Source of the DNA: Taenia hydatigena
Taxonomy: Eukaryota > Platyhelminthes > Cestoda > Cyclophyllidea > Taeniidae
Direction: 5' to 3'
Assembly (NCBI GenBank): GCA_036345935.2
Contig: JADWOT020000005.1
Coordinates: 4,086,696 to 4,150,695 of the forward strand
DNA: 64,000 bases
The notes under the pieces were generated by a model. The model was given only the letters and a program-made list of their open reading frames with translations, had not been told where the DNA came from and ran no database searches. Positions 52,201-63,960 of this stretch are shown here, piece after piece. The translations under genes were made by a program, and so were the position numbers. Numbering within the stretch: the first letter of the stretch is position 1; each line of letters starts with the position of its first letter.

Positions 52201-55200
52201 GATGTTCTCTCCCACATAGATGCGCCGGAAGCGTTCGAGGAAGGTGATTACAGCAAGTTCTAACCGGACGATAGTTCCAGACGAGACATGGACGAGCACG
52301 CTGGCCACATCGGTGCTGGCCGATTGACTGTCCTGTGAAAGGAGCTGAAGCAGGAGACGCACACACGCGTCACCGAATTGAAGAAGACGAAGCACACGGG
52401 CAATCAACTCGCCGTCTAGTTGGTCAGAGTCCACCAGGCCTCCAGTACTAGAGCTTGAACGACCATTGATTAACGCGCCTGGAACAAGAAAAGTACTTTA
52501 AGATTTACACAAATATATGCTACCGATCGTAGTTAATGAGCAAGACGCTTCACCAATCATGTAAACGAGCCAGGTAAGACGATTATTTTCCAGTTGAATG
52601 GCTTGCGCTTGCTCAGATACGGCAGCGAGACTCGACGCCATGAACGCGGCTGGACCCATGGTGACCAGCTGTTGCAAAGTTGATTGCAACTGACCGAAAG
52701 ACTGATCGAACAGACCCACTATCATCTCACACGTACTGGCGTAATCACAGCGGCCAATGATTGAAAACTAAAAGCGACAAAATAAACTCAAAAGTGGGCG
52801 CGTGAACATGAGCACTGCTGCCTGCCGCCTTTATTAACAGTGGTTGAGCTAGACCTCCTCGGGGCAGTATAATGACGGCAGCATCACTATTTAGGTCTGT
52901 AAAATTACGTCACGATTAGTCATAGAACCCGCTCATAATTTTGAGATAAAAATACAGTTGAAGAGACGAAACGTATACACACCTACTTACGATTGTTTAA
53001 GGCAGGTAAATACAGAAAGCAAATGGGCACCGACCTGATCGAGCTGCTGCGTGAGAGTCATGGTATCATCTAGGGGACAGTAGGCACCGTCACCGGTTCC
53101 CGCTACCAGTTCGGAACTGTATTGGTTTACAGCCTTGTCAACAGCAGCACCATTTGCCGCGGTCTTCTTGGCCATGCGCACTAGCTTTACCTTGGATCCT
53201 GACTCCGCGTAGCGCGGCACCCCGGCAAGACGCGATTCAATGTAGGCTCGCGTCACCTGAGGAGCGTACGTGTCGATTAAGTAGGGTTGAGAGGTGCGCA
53301 CGTAGGGAATGCTAGCGACCAGGCGTTGCCAAAGCACGAGCAGGTAATGGAGGCTGTTGGAGTTGTTAAAATCCGAATCGTCGGTGAGGTTCTGCAGCGG
53401 GACAAAAGGACAGACTTTAGTTTTCTAGGAGTCAACCCTAAAACTAATGGTATAGAGCCATGGGGTAATGCTATCAACAATACTGAGCTCCACTTCTTGA
53501 CTCCTACACCTTTTAATTTCTTCAGGAATAACTGGGGCGATGCACAAGAGCAATGCAGTTTCGATTTAATCAACTTGATGCTGTACTAAAGTAGCACTGA
53601 GGACATCTGCCGTGAATAGGTGGATCTGTGAAAACTTACAACTACAAAGGTATCACAAAATCGCACCGATTTTGATTGAGTGAATCAAGCGGGATCGTGT
53701 GCGCGGTACTTAACACTTTCAAGGATAACCCAGTCATTCTGTTGGTTGTAGTGGTAAACAACCTCATAAAAAGGAGAAGCAATCTCACTTTCGATGGTTC
53801 GGGACTGAACCATCACACCAGGGTGAGAGTCTACCACGAACAACCAAATTCGAGCTTTATGTGAAAAAGCGTGACAAGTTTTAAAATGGTTAAAAAACCC
53901 AATCAAAGAATAGTTTCAAAATTATGATAAAAATAACACAAGAATAGGAAGCAGTAGACCTACATAGAGACTGTGGGTGGTGAGATCAGCAACGAGTTTG
54001 ATGAACTCAGGGTAGACCGAGACCTGCATGAGCTCGCTCACTTGAAAGGCAACCTTCATGCGTGAAAGGAGACGACAAAACTCATGGTAGACGGCGGGAT
54101 CGCAGAGGAGGCTGTCCCGCCGACGCAGCACCTCTAGACAACCAACCATCAGAGGAGTGAGGAAGTTCTGCCGCTCGTCATTGGTGAAGAGGGTCCTCCG
54201 AACGCTGGTTATTTGAACTAGGCAGGATAGCGACTAAGGGGACACAAGAGCTCAGATTGTTTTAATTGGACACTTGACTTCACAAATCATTCGAGAACCC
54301 CATGATTTATCTACAACAGCGGCATGGAATTCCAATCATGCCAAACATGTCTGCTTCGAGAAAAGTACACCTAATAACATTACCGGGGCTGATTCAGAGA
54401 TTGTCAAATTTATCAAAGCAGAAGGACATCTATTGTAGGCTGCTCACAACAAAAACCATTGAAATCCCGCCAGTTTTTCGCTTCAACCCTTTATCCCGAG
54501 TTCTGCATGGCCGGCAATGGAGCGCATTAAATTCACTTGAAAAACTGAACTATGAGCCTTATTCAAAAGCTAGGTAGGCGACTGAAATCGACTTAAAGTT
54601 GTTTTACGATTGCTCAGTGTTGGGTATACTCGGAATACTACAGTGGTAAGCCAAATGAACGCCTACGCTGTGATTTGAAAAGACTACGCGACAAGCGAAT
54701 TCATACGAACGCGTGACATAAATCATCAGCGTTGACACCAATTGCATTTCTCGGTATAGAAAAGGAAACCCCAGTAAAAACCGCAATACAGCCACCTGAG
54801 TGACATTCACCCCTAGGAGCATGAGGCGGCCAAATAAGTTCCATGCAAATTTCGTTAGAATGTCTTCTTGCAGTAAGCACCTTTTTTAATGAGACACAAG
54901 CCTGCTGCTACCTTCACTTTCGTGATACGCTTTGTCCTGGCAACCTCCGTTTCGATCTCATTACTTAGTTATCAACTTCACTTCACATATTATCAGATAA
55001 TTTTATAACACCAAGGGATCGTGATAATTAACACTTGGATAATAGTTATCATGGAGGATGGGGTAGTAACATCCTCTCATCCTACTTAAATTTCAAATTT
55101 CCATGCCGTGCCTCAAACAACTTCAGAGCCAATTCAAGTGTTAACCTCTTAGCATTGGATGCTTAATTAACAGCCCAGGTAACAATTCCGTGAAACCTTA

Positions 55201-57836
55201 CCATCAGAATAGAATCACTGAAACGCACCCCCTTTGGCATTGAAAAATTAACAAGCATTCATTCACTAAGTCGAAATGCCGTAACGCCATCGGATCCATT
55301 TCTGCCAAACGGGAGAGCTGTACAAATGGACCATGTCATGTCAACAAAGAAAATGTTAGGTTTAAAACAGTGCTTTTTAAGAAATTAATTTGTGCATAAT
55401 TACCCAGCAAATTAGGTTAATTACCGTGGAAATCTGTTCCACACTGTTCGGTGTTGATGAGATAGTGATCAGGTTCCTTACACAGTTTCGCATATTGCCG
55501 ACTCTGGTCTCAAACAAAGCCCAAAACCGTTCAAACGGCCACGAAACATTGAAATACACTCCAATTGCAGCGTATGTGCGTGGGCAAGATCGTGAAATAA
55601 AAGCGCAAAACCTGAATTCAAGGATACCTACTTATTTCTACGGTTTGATGATGGGACGCTCAGCCACTCAGCGCCATAACGCCTAAATTAATGGTGATGA
55701 AGCTAAGCACGTCTATCAGTGAGAAGTCTCAAAATGAATTGGAATCAGGGGATCCACCCACCAGAGTACGGAGATTAGGTGAAGCCGGAGATTGAGGTAG
55801 ACCGGCAAAGAGGCGGAAAAAAAGATCCACATTGTTGGTGTCGAGGAAGATAGGTCGCCAAGCTGCGGGTAGTTGTACGAAGGCCATATCATCTGAGGTG
55901 CAGAGACCTCCACCACCATTGTCACCAGCGCAACCGACGGCTGTACCCACAAAGTCGTAATTCAGGCAGGCCAGAACAAGCGCCAGGGTGTGTTGAATCA
56001 CTTGTAACTAATGGCAAAAAAGGCAATTTTTAGCAATACATTTGCTAAGTGGCCTCTTTAGCCTCCGCATCGAAGGCAATATCATTTTCCCGATGTCCCT
56101 GTTAGTGAGCTGTCAACCTCCAGGGATTGAAGTCGCGACTACTTTTGCCAATCACCTCAAGCTCGTGTTCTGCTACAAGACAGTTCACGAGAGCTGGGCA
56201 TCCATCAAAAGGTTTCTTACGGTAATCGTATGAAGATATGCAAATCAACTGAACAAATAATACCGCCCAATGATTTTAGCAGCCGAGCAGAGACCGAGGA
56301 ATAATGAATTTTGAAAGTTAGCTAGATGACTGCTTTCAGGCAAGCTACGCCACGAAGAGCAATTGTATGCCGTAGAGTACCGATCCACCTTGAGCAGTAC
56401 AGAGCTTTAAATACTCCCCTATTGAGGTTCAAAACGAGTACAAACCAGATTCACGAAAGCGATTTAAATTACGAACATCAGACTCGATTGTTGCAACATA
56501 TTTAACCCAACGCTTCCCGCAGTGCGTTTAACATTAATTTTAAATTCACCTCACGCTTCTTGCTACGCATTTCTCCTAACAAGTATACAGAAAATCGAAT
56601 TAAGGCACATACACTACCAGAACAAAGTGATATTAAAGACATACCTGATCCTGGTCATTGGCTGTTAGGGATTTCAAGTTGGCATCAGTCTGTCGAAGGA
56701 GATCGAGACCCAGTTGAAAGATGAGGAAGAGGACGAGGTCTCTAAACGACACCAAGAGTTTCCGCACGAAAAATGCAGCGCGAGCCAAATCCGTCTATGA
56801 AGAAAAATCATGGCAAAGCGCGAAACTAGAAATCGAGGAGGATCAAACAACCAAAGAGCGGGGAAATCTACCATGGCCAGAATGCAAGACTTACCCAAGG
56901 TGGTAACTGTAAAACAAGGCAACATTAATAGGATAAATAGTATCTTCTGTGCGCGTTCAGATGTGACTAACAGTGGGGGGAGCCTGTGCATGGTGTAAGA
57001 GCACATGACTGCTAACGGTACCCTTGTTACTAACATCTAAGAGGGTCTTCAGTGTTCACACAAGAACATTTGTAATTTGTTGTAAAAAGCTTTCACACCT
57101 TACCCTCACTTGATGCAAAACATTTCAATGAAGATGAAATACGGCAGAATTAACAAAGCAACACATAAATCACGTGGTAAAATAGAGGAATCCTTTGACG
57201 TGAAGAAGAGGGATTCAGCACTTACCTCCGTCGATTGGCATATTTCAGTGACAAGACTCGATAATAACTTGACGCCAACCAAGATGGCACTGATTTGTCC
57301 AGACTAAAGCAAAATACTGGCGTCAACGGGACAAATAAAAGTTATCGAGGGTACATGCATGGGAAAAAAAACCACCTGGATGAAGTTCTTCGCAGATTCA
57401 AAGATGTCCCGAAAAGGGTACTCAGGCCCATTCTCAGCCGAATCGAACCAGCCGATTTTCGTGAGACGGCAGATGAGCCCGATAAGAGCCTGCTGAACAA
57501 TTGATTCAAGACCTGGTCGGGTGGCGAGGTAATTCAGTGCGAAGTTGCCTAAATTTTAGGGAGTCGTCAAATGGGAGCCCAATGAAAGAGCTTACGCAGC
57601 TGAAGGCGGAGATTGACGTGAACCACAGTATCCCGGTTGGAAATGTACTTGGTGAGCGTAGAAGCGGCAATAAATTGGGAATAACAGGAGTCGCCACGCT
57701 CCAGGAGGCTCTTACACGTGGCTATGCAATCAGGACGCTCGCAGATGCCAGTGCAGGTCTTCTCTGCTTGCACACGGACAGCCGGGTCGCTGGTGGTATA
57801 GAGCTCTTTGCAAGCCCACTCAATCGAAGTTAGAGC
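46263..57836 (-). CDS. XPO7: XPO7 (exportin-7 / RanBP16), nearly complete
   Basis: Seventeen exons join in phase: 57596–57836, 57376–57548, 57226–57303, 56645–56794, 55762–56007, 53964–54233, 53035–53391, 52554–52767, 52186–52478, 51724–51942, 50149–50347, 48801–49112, 48513–48730, 48122–48260, 47536–48050, 46542–46669, 46263–46425, giving 1,304 residues. XPO7 is a Ran-dependent karyopherin built of HEAT repeats. Family blocks include [135 protein letters not shown] and [13 protein letters not shown]. The protein is about 200 residues longer than vertebrate XPO7, partly from insertions in the exons 53035–53391 and 47536–48050. The short N-terminal exon is not certain; 58529–58543 (MSDMA, then a weak GTTCGT donor) is a candidate with the right phase. 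Confidence 0.95.
46432..46467. repeat. (CA)n microsatellite beside an XPO7 splice acceptor
   Basis: A nearly pure CA run, with one G interruption at 46440, lies in the 116-bp last intron of XPO7. On the transcribed strand it is a (TG)n tract ending about 6 bases before the acceptor ATTTAG at 46426, so it occupies the place of the polypyrimidine tract. Confidence 0.95.
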
Positions 57837-58899
57837 CTAGAAATTATTGGCAGCAGAAAAAATTCCTAAGACGTTTAAAATTATGTGCGCACGTGCAATC
57901 TCACCCACACTATTCATAAATGCCTTTGTGGAAAAGTAACCACAAAGATTTACGTAAACAACCAATACCATATTCTTAGTTTACAAATAACCCGTTGAAG
58001 AAAACTACTGAAAATGAAAAATAGAACAATGCACCCTATGACCTGAAGGAGGAATCCACTCTTAGTACATTAAGCCGGTCTCAGTGACAGACCTGTGGCC
58101 TGGTATGAATAAGATTCGAACAAAGCTATGGCAAGAACGGCTACCAACGTGAGGAGCCATAAAAATGAAAAAAGCTTTGCATGCATAATTATGGCTTTGG
58201 GCAAGCATTCAAAAGACATGAGTTGTATATCGGCGTAACATTCAAATACCCAAAAATGCAAATACTGATCGCCAATAAAAGAATAAGGACAGATAGTTTG
58301 CATAGAAACAGGAACATCGTCTGCTACTATGAAGCCAAGATTGAACCATTTCAGATTTTAATGGGCAGAGACGATATTGTAGAGTATGTGTCACCACTAC
58401 CGAGAATGAAACAGAAATCTGGACGATGTTCTCGAGACTCACAACAGTCAACACTTATAGGAAAAGTGAGGTGACTCAAGCAGCGGATTGCATACCGCAA
58501 GGCTAGTACTAAGGCAAAACGAACGAACCGCCATGTCAGACATAAAATTAGAGCAGCGAAGGCATTATGCAAGCCTAGTAATTTAATATAAAAGAAGTAA
58601 CGACGAAGCGCAAAGTAGGAGAGCAAAATGGCGCGTACAATACATCATTTTATGCCAATCGTCATTAAATAGGTTGGAACGCGGTAGCTTTCGACTGAAA
58701 TAACAGATAAAACGCGAAAGCTCACATCCATCATCTACCCGCTCACAAGTCGTTTTTCCAATTCCCGCGAATACGAATTAGCCAATTACCTGGACAATAA
58801 AGAATAATCAATCCTAAACAATAGTAAGGGTAATAGCAAACTAAATTAAATTTTACGCAATATTTAGGTAAAAGTTACAAAAATTATTTAAAACTTCAA
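57837..58899. promoter_or_regulatory. Shared 5' region of XPO7 and C1QBP (divergent)
   Basis: XPO7 and C1QBP are divergent across about 1.06 kb. The stretch should hold both promoters and the short first coding exon of XPO7 (candidate 58529–58543 on the minus strand). It is AT-rich; I see nothing else that is recognisable. Confidence 0.5.
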
Positions 58900-59858
58900 A
58901 TGACTGAGAAGAAGGGTTGTTTTGCAGATCTTCACACAGTGGCAGTTTTAATTTCGGGCATGTTCGGGGCTTTGAGGCGGCTTCCGGCTGCTCTGGGCAC
59001 CGTCGCCAGGTATTCTCACTGCTTTTATAATTTGCGGCAGCCAAGTTCATATATTCAATGCACCGCTGCCCTACAATCGCGGTCCTTCTCTTCGGATGGT
59101 ATGGTGCATATATCCTCACAAATGTTTTTCATAGTCGATAAACAGTTCTCGGCAATTTTGGCCGAAGAAATTAGGCAAGAAGACGAGAACTCATTTGTCT
59201 GCAGGCCTCCTGAGGGATTTGAAGTTGATAAGCAAGACGGAACAAGCATCCTTCTAAAAAAGGCTTTCCCTGACGGAGTGTAGGATTGTTTGCATTTCTA
59301 ACGCACACCCTAGCATTCTAGAAGTTGAAATGGATCTTGCTGGTAGCATCGCACCTGAAGATGTTGAAAATGAGGGCCCTGAGGAGAAGAATCAAGAGGA
59401 CACATCTGCCCTGGAGGCTCGTCCTGACCTCAAAATCCGACTTAGGAAGCCCAGTGGTCGGTCGGTTCTCTTCCACTGTTCCTTACCATCCGCCAACGAA
59501 GAAGCTACTACTTCGGAACAAGATTCCTCAAACTTTCGTATGCGAGGTTCACTCACTCATCTCTTTAGCTACCTTCTCTGTCGATATGGTTGAAATGGAG
59601 AAAATTCCAGGATATTTCGTCTACACAGACCTGTTTGATGATGTAGGAATGGTTGCATCAGCACTTCAATGGGGTTTATGTTGATGGTAATGTGAATGTT
59701 GTTGTTTTTAGAATATGTACGATCACATCATGCGTCTCCTGACTGAACGAGGCGTGGACTACGATTTTCAGCGCCAAGTTCAAGATTTCGCCACGGCGGA
59801 GGAGCACAAGTTGTATCGATCCTTCCTGGAAGAGTTCAAGGCCTATTGTAGAGAGTAG
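58900..59858 (+). CDS. C1QBP: C1QBP (p32/MAM33 family), mitochondrial matrix protein, complete
   Basis: Four exons join in phase: 58900–59279, 59314–59537, 59569–59642, 59712–59858, giving 274 residues, or 254 if translation starts at the ATG at 58960. The later ATG opens a basic, hydrophobic presequence (MFGALRRLPAALGTVARYSH), which is the better mitochondrial signal. The mature part begins FIVDKQFSAILAEEIRQEDE, as in p32 proteins (FVDFLSDEIKEE). It has the acidic loop (EDVENEGPEEKNQED), the VLFHCSLPSANEE strand equivalent to VLDCHYPEDE, and the final helices MYDHIMRLLTERGVDYDF and LYRSFLEEFKAYCRE. p32 forms acidic trimers needed for mitochondrial translation. Introns 1 and 2 are only 34 and 31 bp. 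An AATAAA follows 41 bp after the stop. Confidence 0.92.
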
Positions 59859-59898
59859 ACATCTCGATGTAGAGATCGTGCATTTTCGAGTCATGTAC

Positions 59899-59904
59899 AA
59901 TAAA
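59899..59904 (+). terminator. C1QBP poly(A) signal
   Basis: AATAAA on the plus strand, 41 bases after the C1QBP stop codon, implies a very short 3' untranslated region. Confidence 0.65.
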
Positions 59905-62580
59905 ATTGGATTGGTGTGGTTATTTCATCCCATGTTTTTGAGGTTTTCACCTCAATTGCCGCCAACGTTCTTGATGTAACGAGTGGAGTGTGTTTGTGAT
60001 GGTTATGTTCTGGTTGTGTGTGAGGGAGTGTTGAAGTGTCAGTGTGGGGATGCGCTTCATAGACTGCGGTGCTGCCCGTTGCCGTTGATCTCCCGCCTGT
60101 TCAATGTTCCGTCTCCTAGCCTATAGTTATCCACAAATCGATGAGAGCATTATCTATTATTGGGCAATCTCGCAGGGCGCCACGATTGTAGAACAGGGTA
60201 GCGTTGCAGATGACAAATCTGTGGATTGCACCCCCCTACTTCATTGTTACGTCCCTACTGTTTTGGTTTGTTTTGTTTGTCCATTGCACGTTGTGAGTGT
60301 TCTCGACTAGAAAGACAAGTTGTCTATGCTGCGATTACATTTTGATCGCGTCTACACACTCGTGTGTGACTGCATCCAATTGTGCAGTCGAATAAATGGG
60401 CGGTGGCTTGATAAACATGACGGAGGAATGAAAGTGTGTACAAGACTACTGTAATTGAGAAAAAGGCGACAAGCTTTGCTACTGATGTTTGCTAAGTACA
60501 TCGGCAACCAAACCACATGCGACTTTCTCACTTATCGTAACTATTCATATAGCTTGATGGCCACTGCTTACTACAAACATCCCTTCTGTCGGATACTGTC
60601 TTGTCATGGTGAGACACACAGCCGCACTGTCAGAATCAGTGTCCAGAAGAGGTAATAATGGTGAATGGTAAGAGTGGGTGGCACCACGTCTGACCCAGAC
60701 TCATCCACGTTCTGCTGTGAATGAGGACGTCCCCTGAGTTCTTCACGCGATGCCTTGTCAGTGTCTGCGTAAGTCTGTCGAAAGCAAAATCCACATCCTA
60801 CAGACTGTGAAATGCGTCTTTTCGAACATGTGTAGCTCAATGTAAGGTATTTCGACTTGTTACAGTACCTACAAACTTAATGGCATGCATCTCACGTCCT
60901 CATTCTCTCACGATTTGTGCATTTACCAGCTCAGTCAGATGACAGTGAAAGCCGTTTTAGTTGGCATTGTAGGTGGCGGAGAAGTGTATTGCAAATCTCC
61001 TTATCCCAACTATAATGGTTAGGTGGTTCACTAAAGTGTCTTTGTGGTCAATGTAGTTAGGGTGCTTGAACAGTGATGTAGTGGGACTTTTTGGGATCCT
61101 CCATGATGGCCCTCGTTTACACTGCGAATCGTAATGTGTGAAACCACTTCTCATAACAATGCGGTCGCTCTATCACTCATTGCAACGAAGAACATCCTAA
61201 CAGAAGACCTTTCACAACGCGGATGGTTTCGCGATCTGTTATCGTCTGTGAGTGCGATGCATTGGCAGTACCGCCGCACATCTCCACGTCGTCGTACATG
61301 CAGTCAAGCTGTCCCAGTCCCCATTCCAACCAGTGCTGATGGCTGTACTTCGCTTACAAGGCTTGAGACATCCCTTGGTCATCCCTTTAGGTGTGATGGA
61401 CTTGCTTCCACTGCTTCCATCACCGCAATAATTTGGAGGTCCAATTGGAAAGCTAATGACCTTAGATTGAAGGCGTCGTCTGCAATTAACTACCATAGGT
61501 AATAGGGCTGTTTGCTTGGTATGCGAACGGTAGGAGAATTGCATTGTCAATGTGTGTGGAAAGCAAAACACGTCAGGGTGCTACTGAAGCCGCCACAGTA
61601 ATGCATGAGAATGCCAATCACTCAATCTATTCACAGATTCACTGACGACTTCAAACGTACGGGCTATTGGTTTGCCACTGCGGTAAAGATCCAATGGTTG
61701 TGCCAACACCTTCTTCCCTTCCTACGAAAGTGACATATCATTCCTCGGTGTGGAGTTGTGCGTTGTTTGTTCAACTTCTGCCTTACTACTGCACAGTGCT
61801 TCAATTGCATCGAAGTAATTCTCAGTACTTTTGTCATCTTTGCTTATTTCACTAGACACCTCGTATGTTGAGTTAGCTTCCACTCCGTCCAGTATTAAGT
61901 CTCCAAGCAGATGATCGACAGTCTTTCTTCTCTGAGACAACGTCATACAACGCAGCAGTCACTTTAACTTGGTCCGCAAATCAACTCTCCAAACAGTGGA
62001 CATTGCAGACTAGCGTAGTAGTGTCCCGCGATCCCACGTGACTCCACCTAAGGTTCTCTTTGAAAGGAAGAGAACGCTATTATTTCTGCCTCTATAAAAC
62101 ACGAAAAAAGGCAGGAATTTCAGCAGACAGTTCAAGTCACAAAGGAACGGAAACATGAAAGATTTGCTATTATCAAAATGACAATAAGAGCAGTAGTGAG
62201 CGGCTCGATTCATTCATTTGCCTTCTAAATGGAGCAAGTTACCTGGTCATTCCACTGGGGGTAAGGGTTAGTGAATGGTACCCTTCGTCGTGAAGGTGTG
62301 TTTGTAGTGATGTCCTCCTGCCGAGGTGTTTACCCCATATGCATGCAAGAAGCTGTTGCTTGTTTGGTTGGTATTTGTGGTCTGCGTCCTCACACAACAT
62401 CCACTTGTACACAATGTAATAAGGATTTGAATGAAATGCAATAGAGATGGAACTGTTGCTCTACTTTTTCTCCATGTGAATATGAATGAAGTCAGGTTAC
62501 CTTGAAGCCGAGGAATATCGACCACTTTACAACAAAAGTACATTTCGTGGCCTAGAGACGGGAAAAATCGGTATCCAGTG
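59905..62580. other. Intergenic stretch with no recognised gene
   Basis: I find no exon chain here on either strand. Several short open frames exist (for example plus 60104–60310, minus 61239–61571 and minus 61722–61946), but none matches a known family or has convincing splice neighbours. Decayed mobile-element sequence is possible. Confidence 0.4.
61722..61946 (-). other. Isolated 74-codon open frame, unrecognised
   Basis: This frame starts with ATG and reads MTLSQRRKTVDHLLGDLIL, then an acidic, protein-like stretch (YEVSSEISKDDKSTENYFDA). The overlapping +1 frame upstream also looks protein-like (VTAALYDVVSEKKDC), as if a longer frame had been broken by a frameshift. It may be a relic of a retroelement or pseudogene, or chance. 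Confidence 0.15.
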
Positions 62581-62647
62581 CACGGAAATGACGTCAGATG
62601 AACTTAAGCCAGGGATATATCGGTAAATGCACGCTATAAGTACACGT

Positions 62648-62990
62648 CGTTACCCTGGCCTTAAGCCCTGGATATTGCCCTTAGTCGAAATCACGGTCTC
62701 GTGGGGCGAGAACCAAAGTTAGCTATCGACTAGCATGAGCCGAAAATGGCGTCAAATGACGTCACCAGACAGTCTTGGATATCGATTTTCTTCGGAGTTA
62801 AGGTCACATCAGGCGAGGATCGAAGCCAAATATCAGTTAACGCCGACTTCAAGGTGAAAGCGCGTCACTGGACCGTCCTGGATATCGATGCAAGTCGACT
62901 TTAAGGCCACATGAGCCGAGAATCGAGGCCAAACATCGATTAACGTCGGCTTCAAGGTCGAATGACGTCACCAAACAGCCCTGGGTGCCG
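62648..62990. repeat. Degenerate ~103-bp tandem repeats
   Basis: The cores GACGTCACC, GCGTCACTG and GACGTCACC start at 62758, 62862 and 62964, a period of 102–104 bp. Within each unit the order is the same: TGG(A)TATCGAT, a TTAAGG(T/C)CACAT block, (A/G)GCCAAA(T/C)ATC, a GTTAACG or ATTAACG block, and TTCAAGGT. A more diverged unit precedes them from about 62650. The sequence is GC-richer than its surroundings. Confidence 0.75.
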
Positions 62991-62997
62991 ATGTTTT

Positions 62998-63370
62998 GTT
63001 ATTTATTTATTACATACTTAGTTATTATAGTTTATACTTTATATGTTTCCTATTATTGATAAAGCTCTACGTGATTTATGTGTTCCAGTTTCAATTTTAG
63101 GATTCATTTGAAACTAGCTATTGCTTTTATGGACTTGTTGACTTATTGGCTTTTTCTTATTTATGAAATACTTATCTAATGGTTATTTATTATTAAATAT
63201 TTTCGTGTTTATTATTATTTTTTGTCCATTCTTGTTTTATTTATTATCAATTATTAGCCCTATTAATTGTTTATTTTTCATTCATTGCTTATAATTTTAC
63301 TAGTTATTATCACTCGCTTTTTATTATTTGGCGCTAGATCGATAAAGTGTTATTCATCACTGAATCCTTT
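62998..63370. repeat. AT-rich low-complexity block
   Basis: After the tandem repeats the composition changes abruptly to TTATT/TTTATTTA-like sequence on the plus strand, with very few G or C bases. No coding potential is seen. Confidence 0.7.
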
Positions 63371-63599
63371 GTTGAAAAGTGAATATCGGTCCGTCAGATG
63401 TCACCTGAGCATGCCAGACCGGTGCAGAAGGCTGGCAGCCGTAAAGACCTCCCATTGGTCAGGCTCAAGGTCACCCAAGACTCAGGCCGATGCTCAATGA
63501 CCAGCCCGTCCAGGGAGAGCCGCACCGTAAGAGGACGCTCGCTGGCATGAACCCCTTACATTGCATTGCATATATACATGCCGCCTTCAACGTGCCTAT

Positions 63600-63960
63600 T
63601 CGCCCAACTTGTTTATCCACCTCTACTTCCAATGCACACTTCTCCTTCTTCCCATTCGCTCTATCACCTCACGCACGCATTTTCCCACTCATTTCTCACA
63701 CTGCTTCCACATTTCCTTCTCATTAGCCCCTTTTATTCCTTTTTTACCCTTCTTGCCCTTTGTTCCTACACATTCCCTCCTAGTATTTTCACCCGTGTCC
63801 CCTCCAATTCTCAATACTCCGTCGTCTCCTCCCATAGCCCACACACCCACCCACGCATTCTTACCACCACAATTACTTATAAGCTGCTAGTAGACATCCT
63901 ACCACTGCTGCCAGTACCACTCCTCTATTACCACTCATGCAGCCCATTTGAAGCGCTTCC
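63600..63960. repeat. Pyrimidine-rich strand-asymmetric block
   Basis: Over about 360 bp the plus strand is almost free of G and consists of C, T and scattered A (CTTCTCCTTCTTCCCATTC and similar). It is not a simple tandem repeat. Open frames within it are composition artefacts. Confidence 0.65.

Noticed and set aside
60104..60310. 68-codon ATG frame downstream of C1QBP ending in a hydrophobic stretch
   Set aside because: No homology, no splice partners, and unremarkable length for chance.
61134..61571. Overlapping frames of more than 100 codons on both strands
   Set aside because: Each is the shadow of the other; residues are Arg/Ser/Thr-heavy and match no known family.
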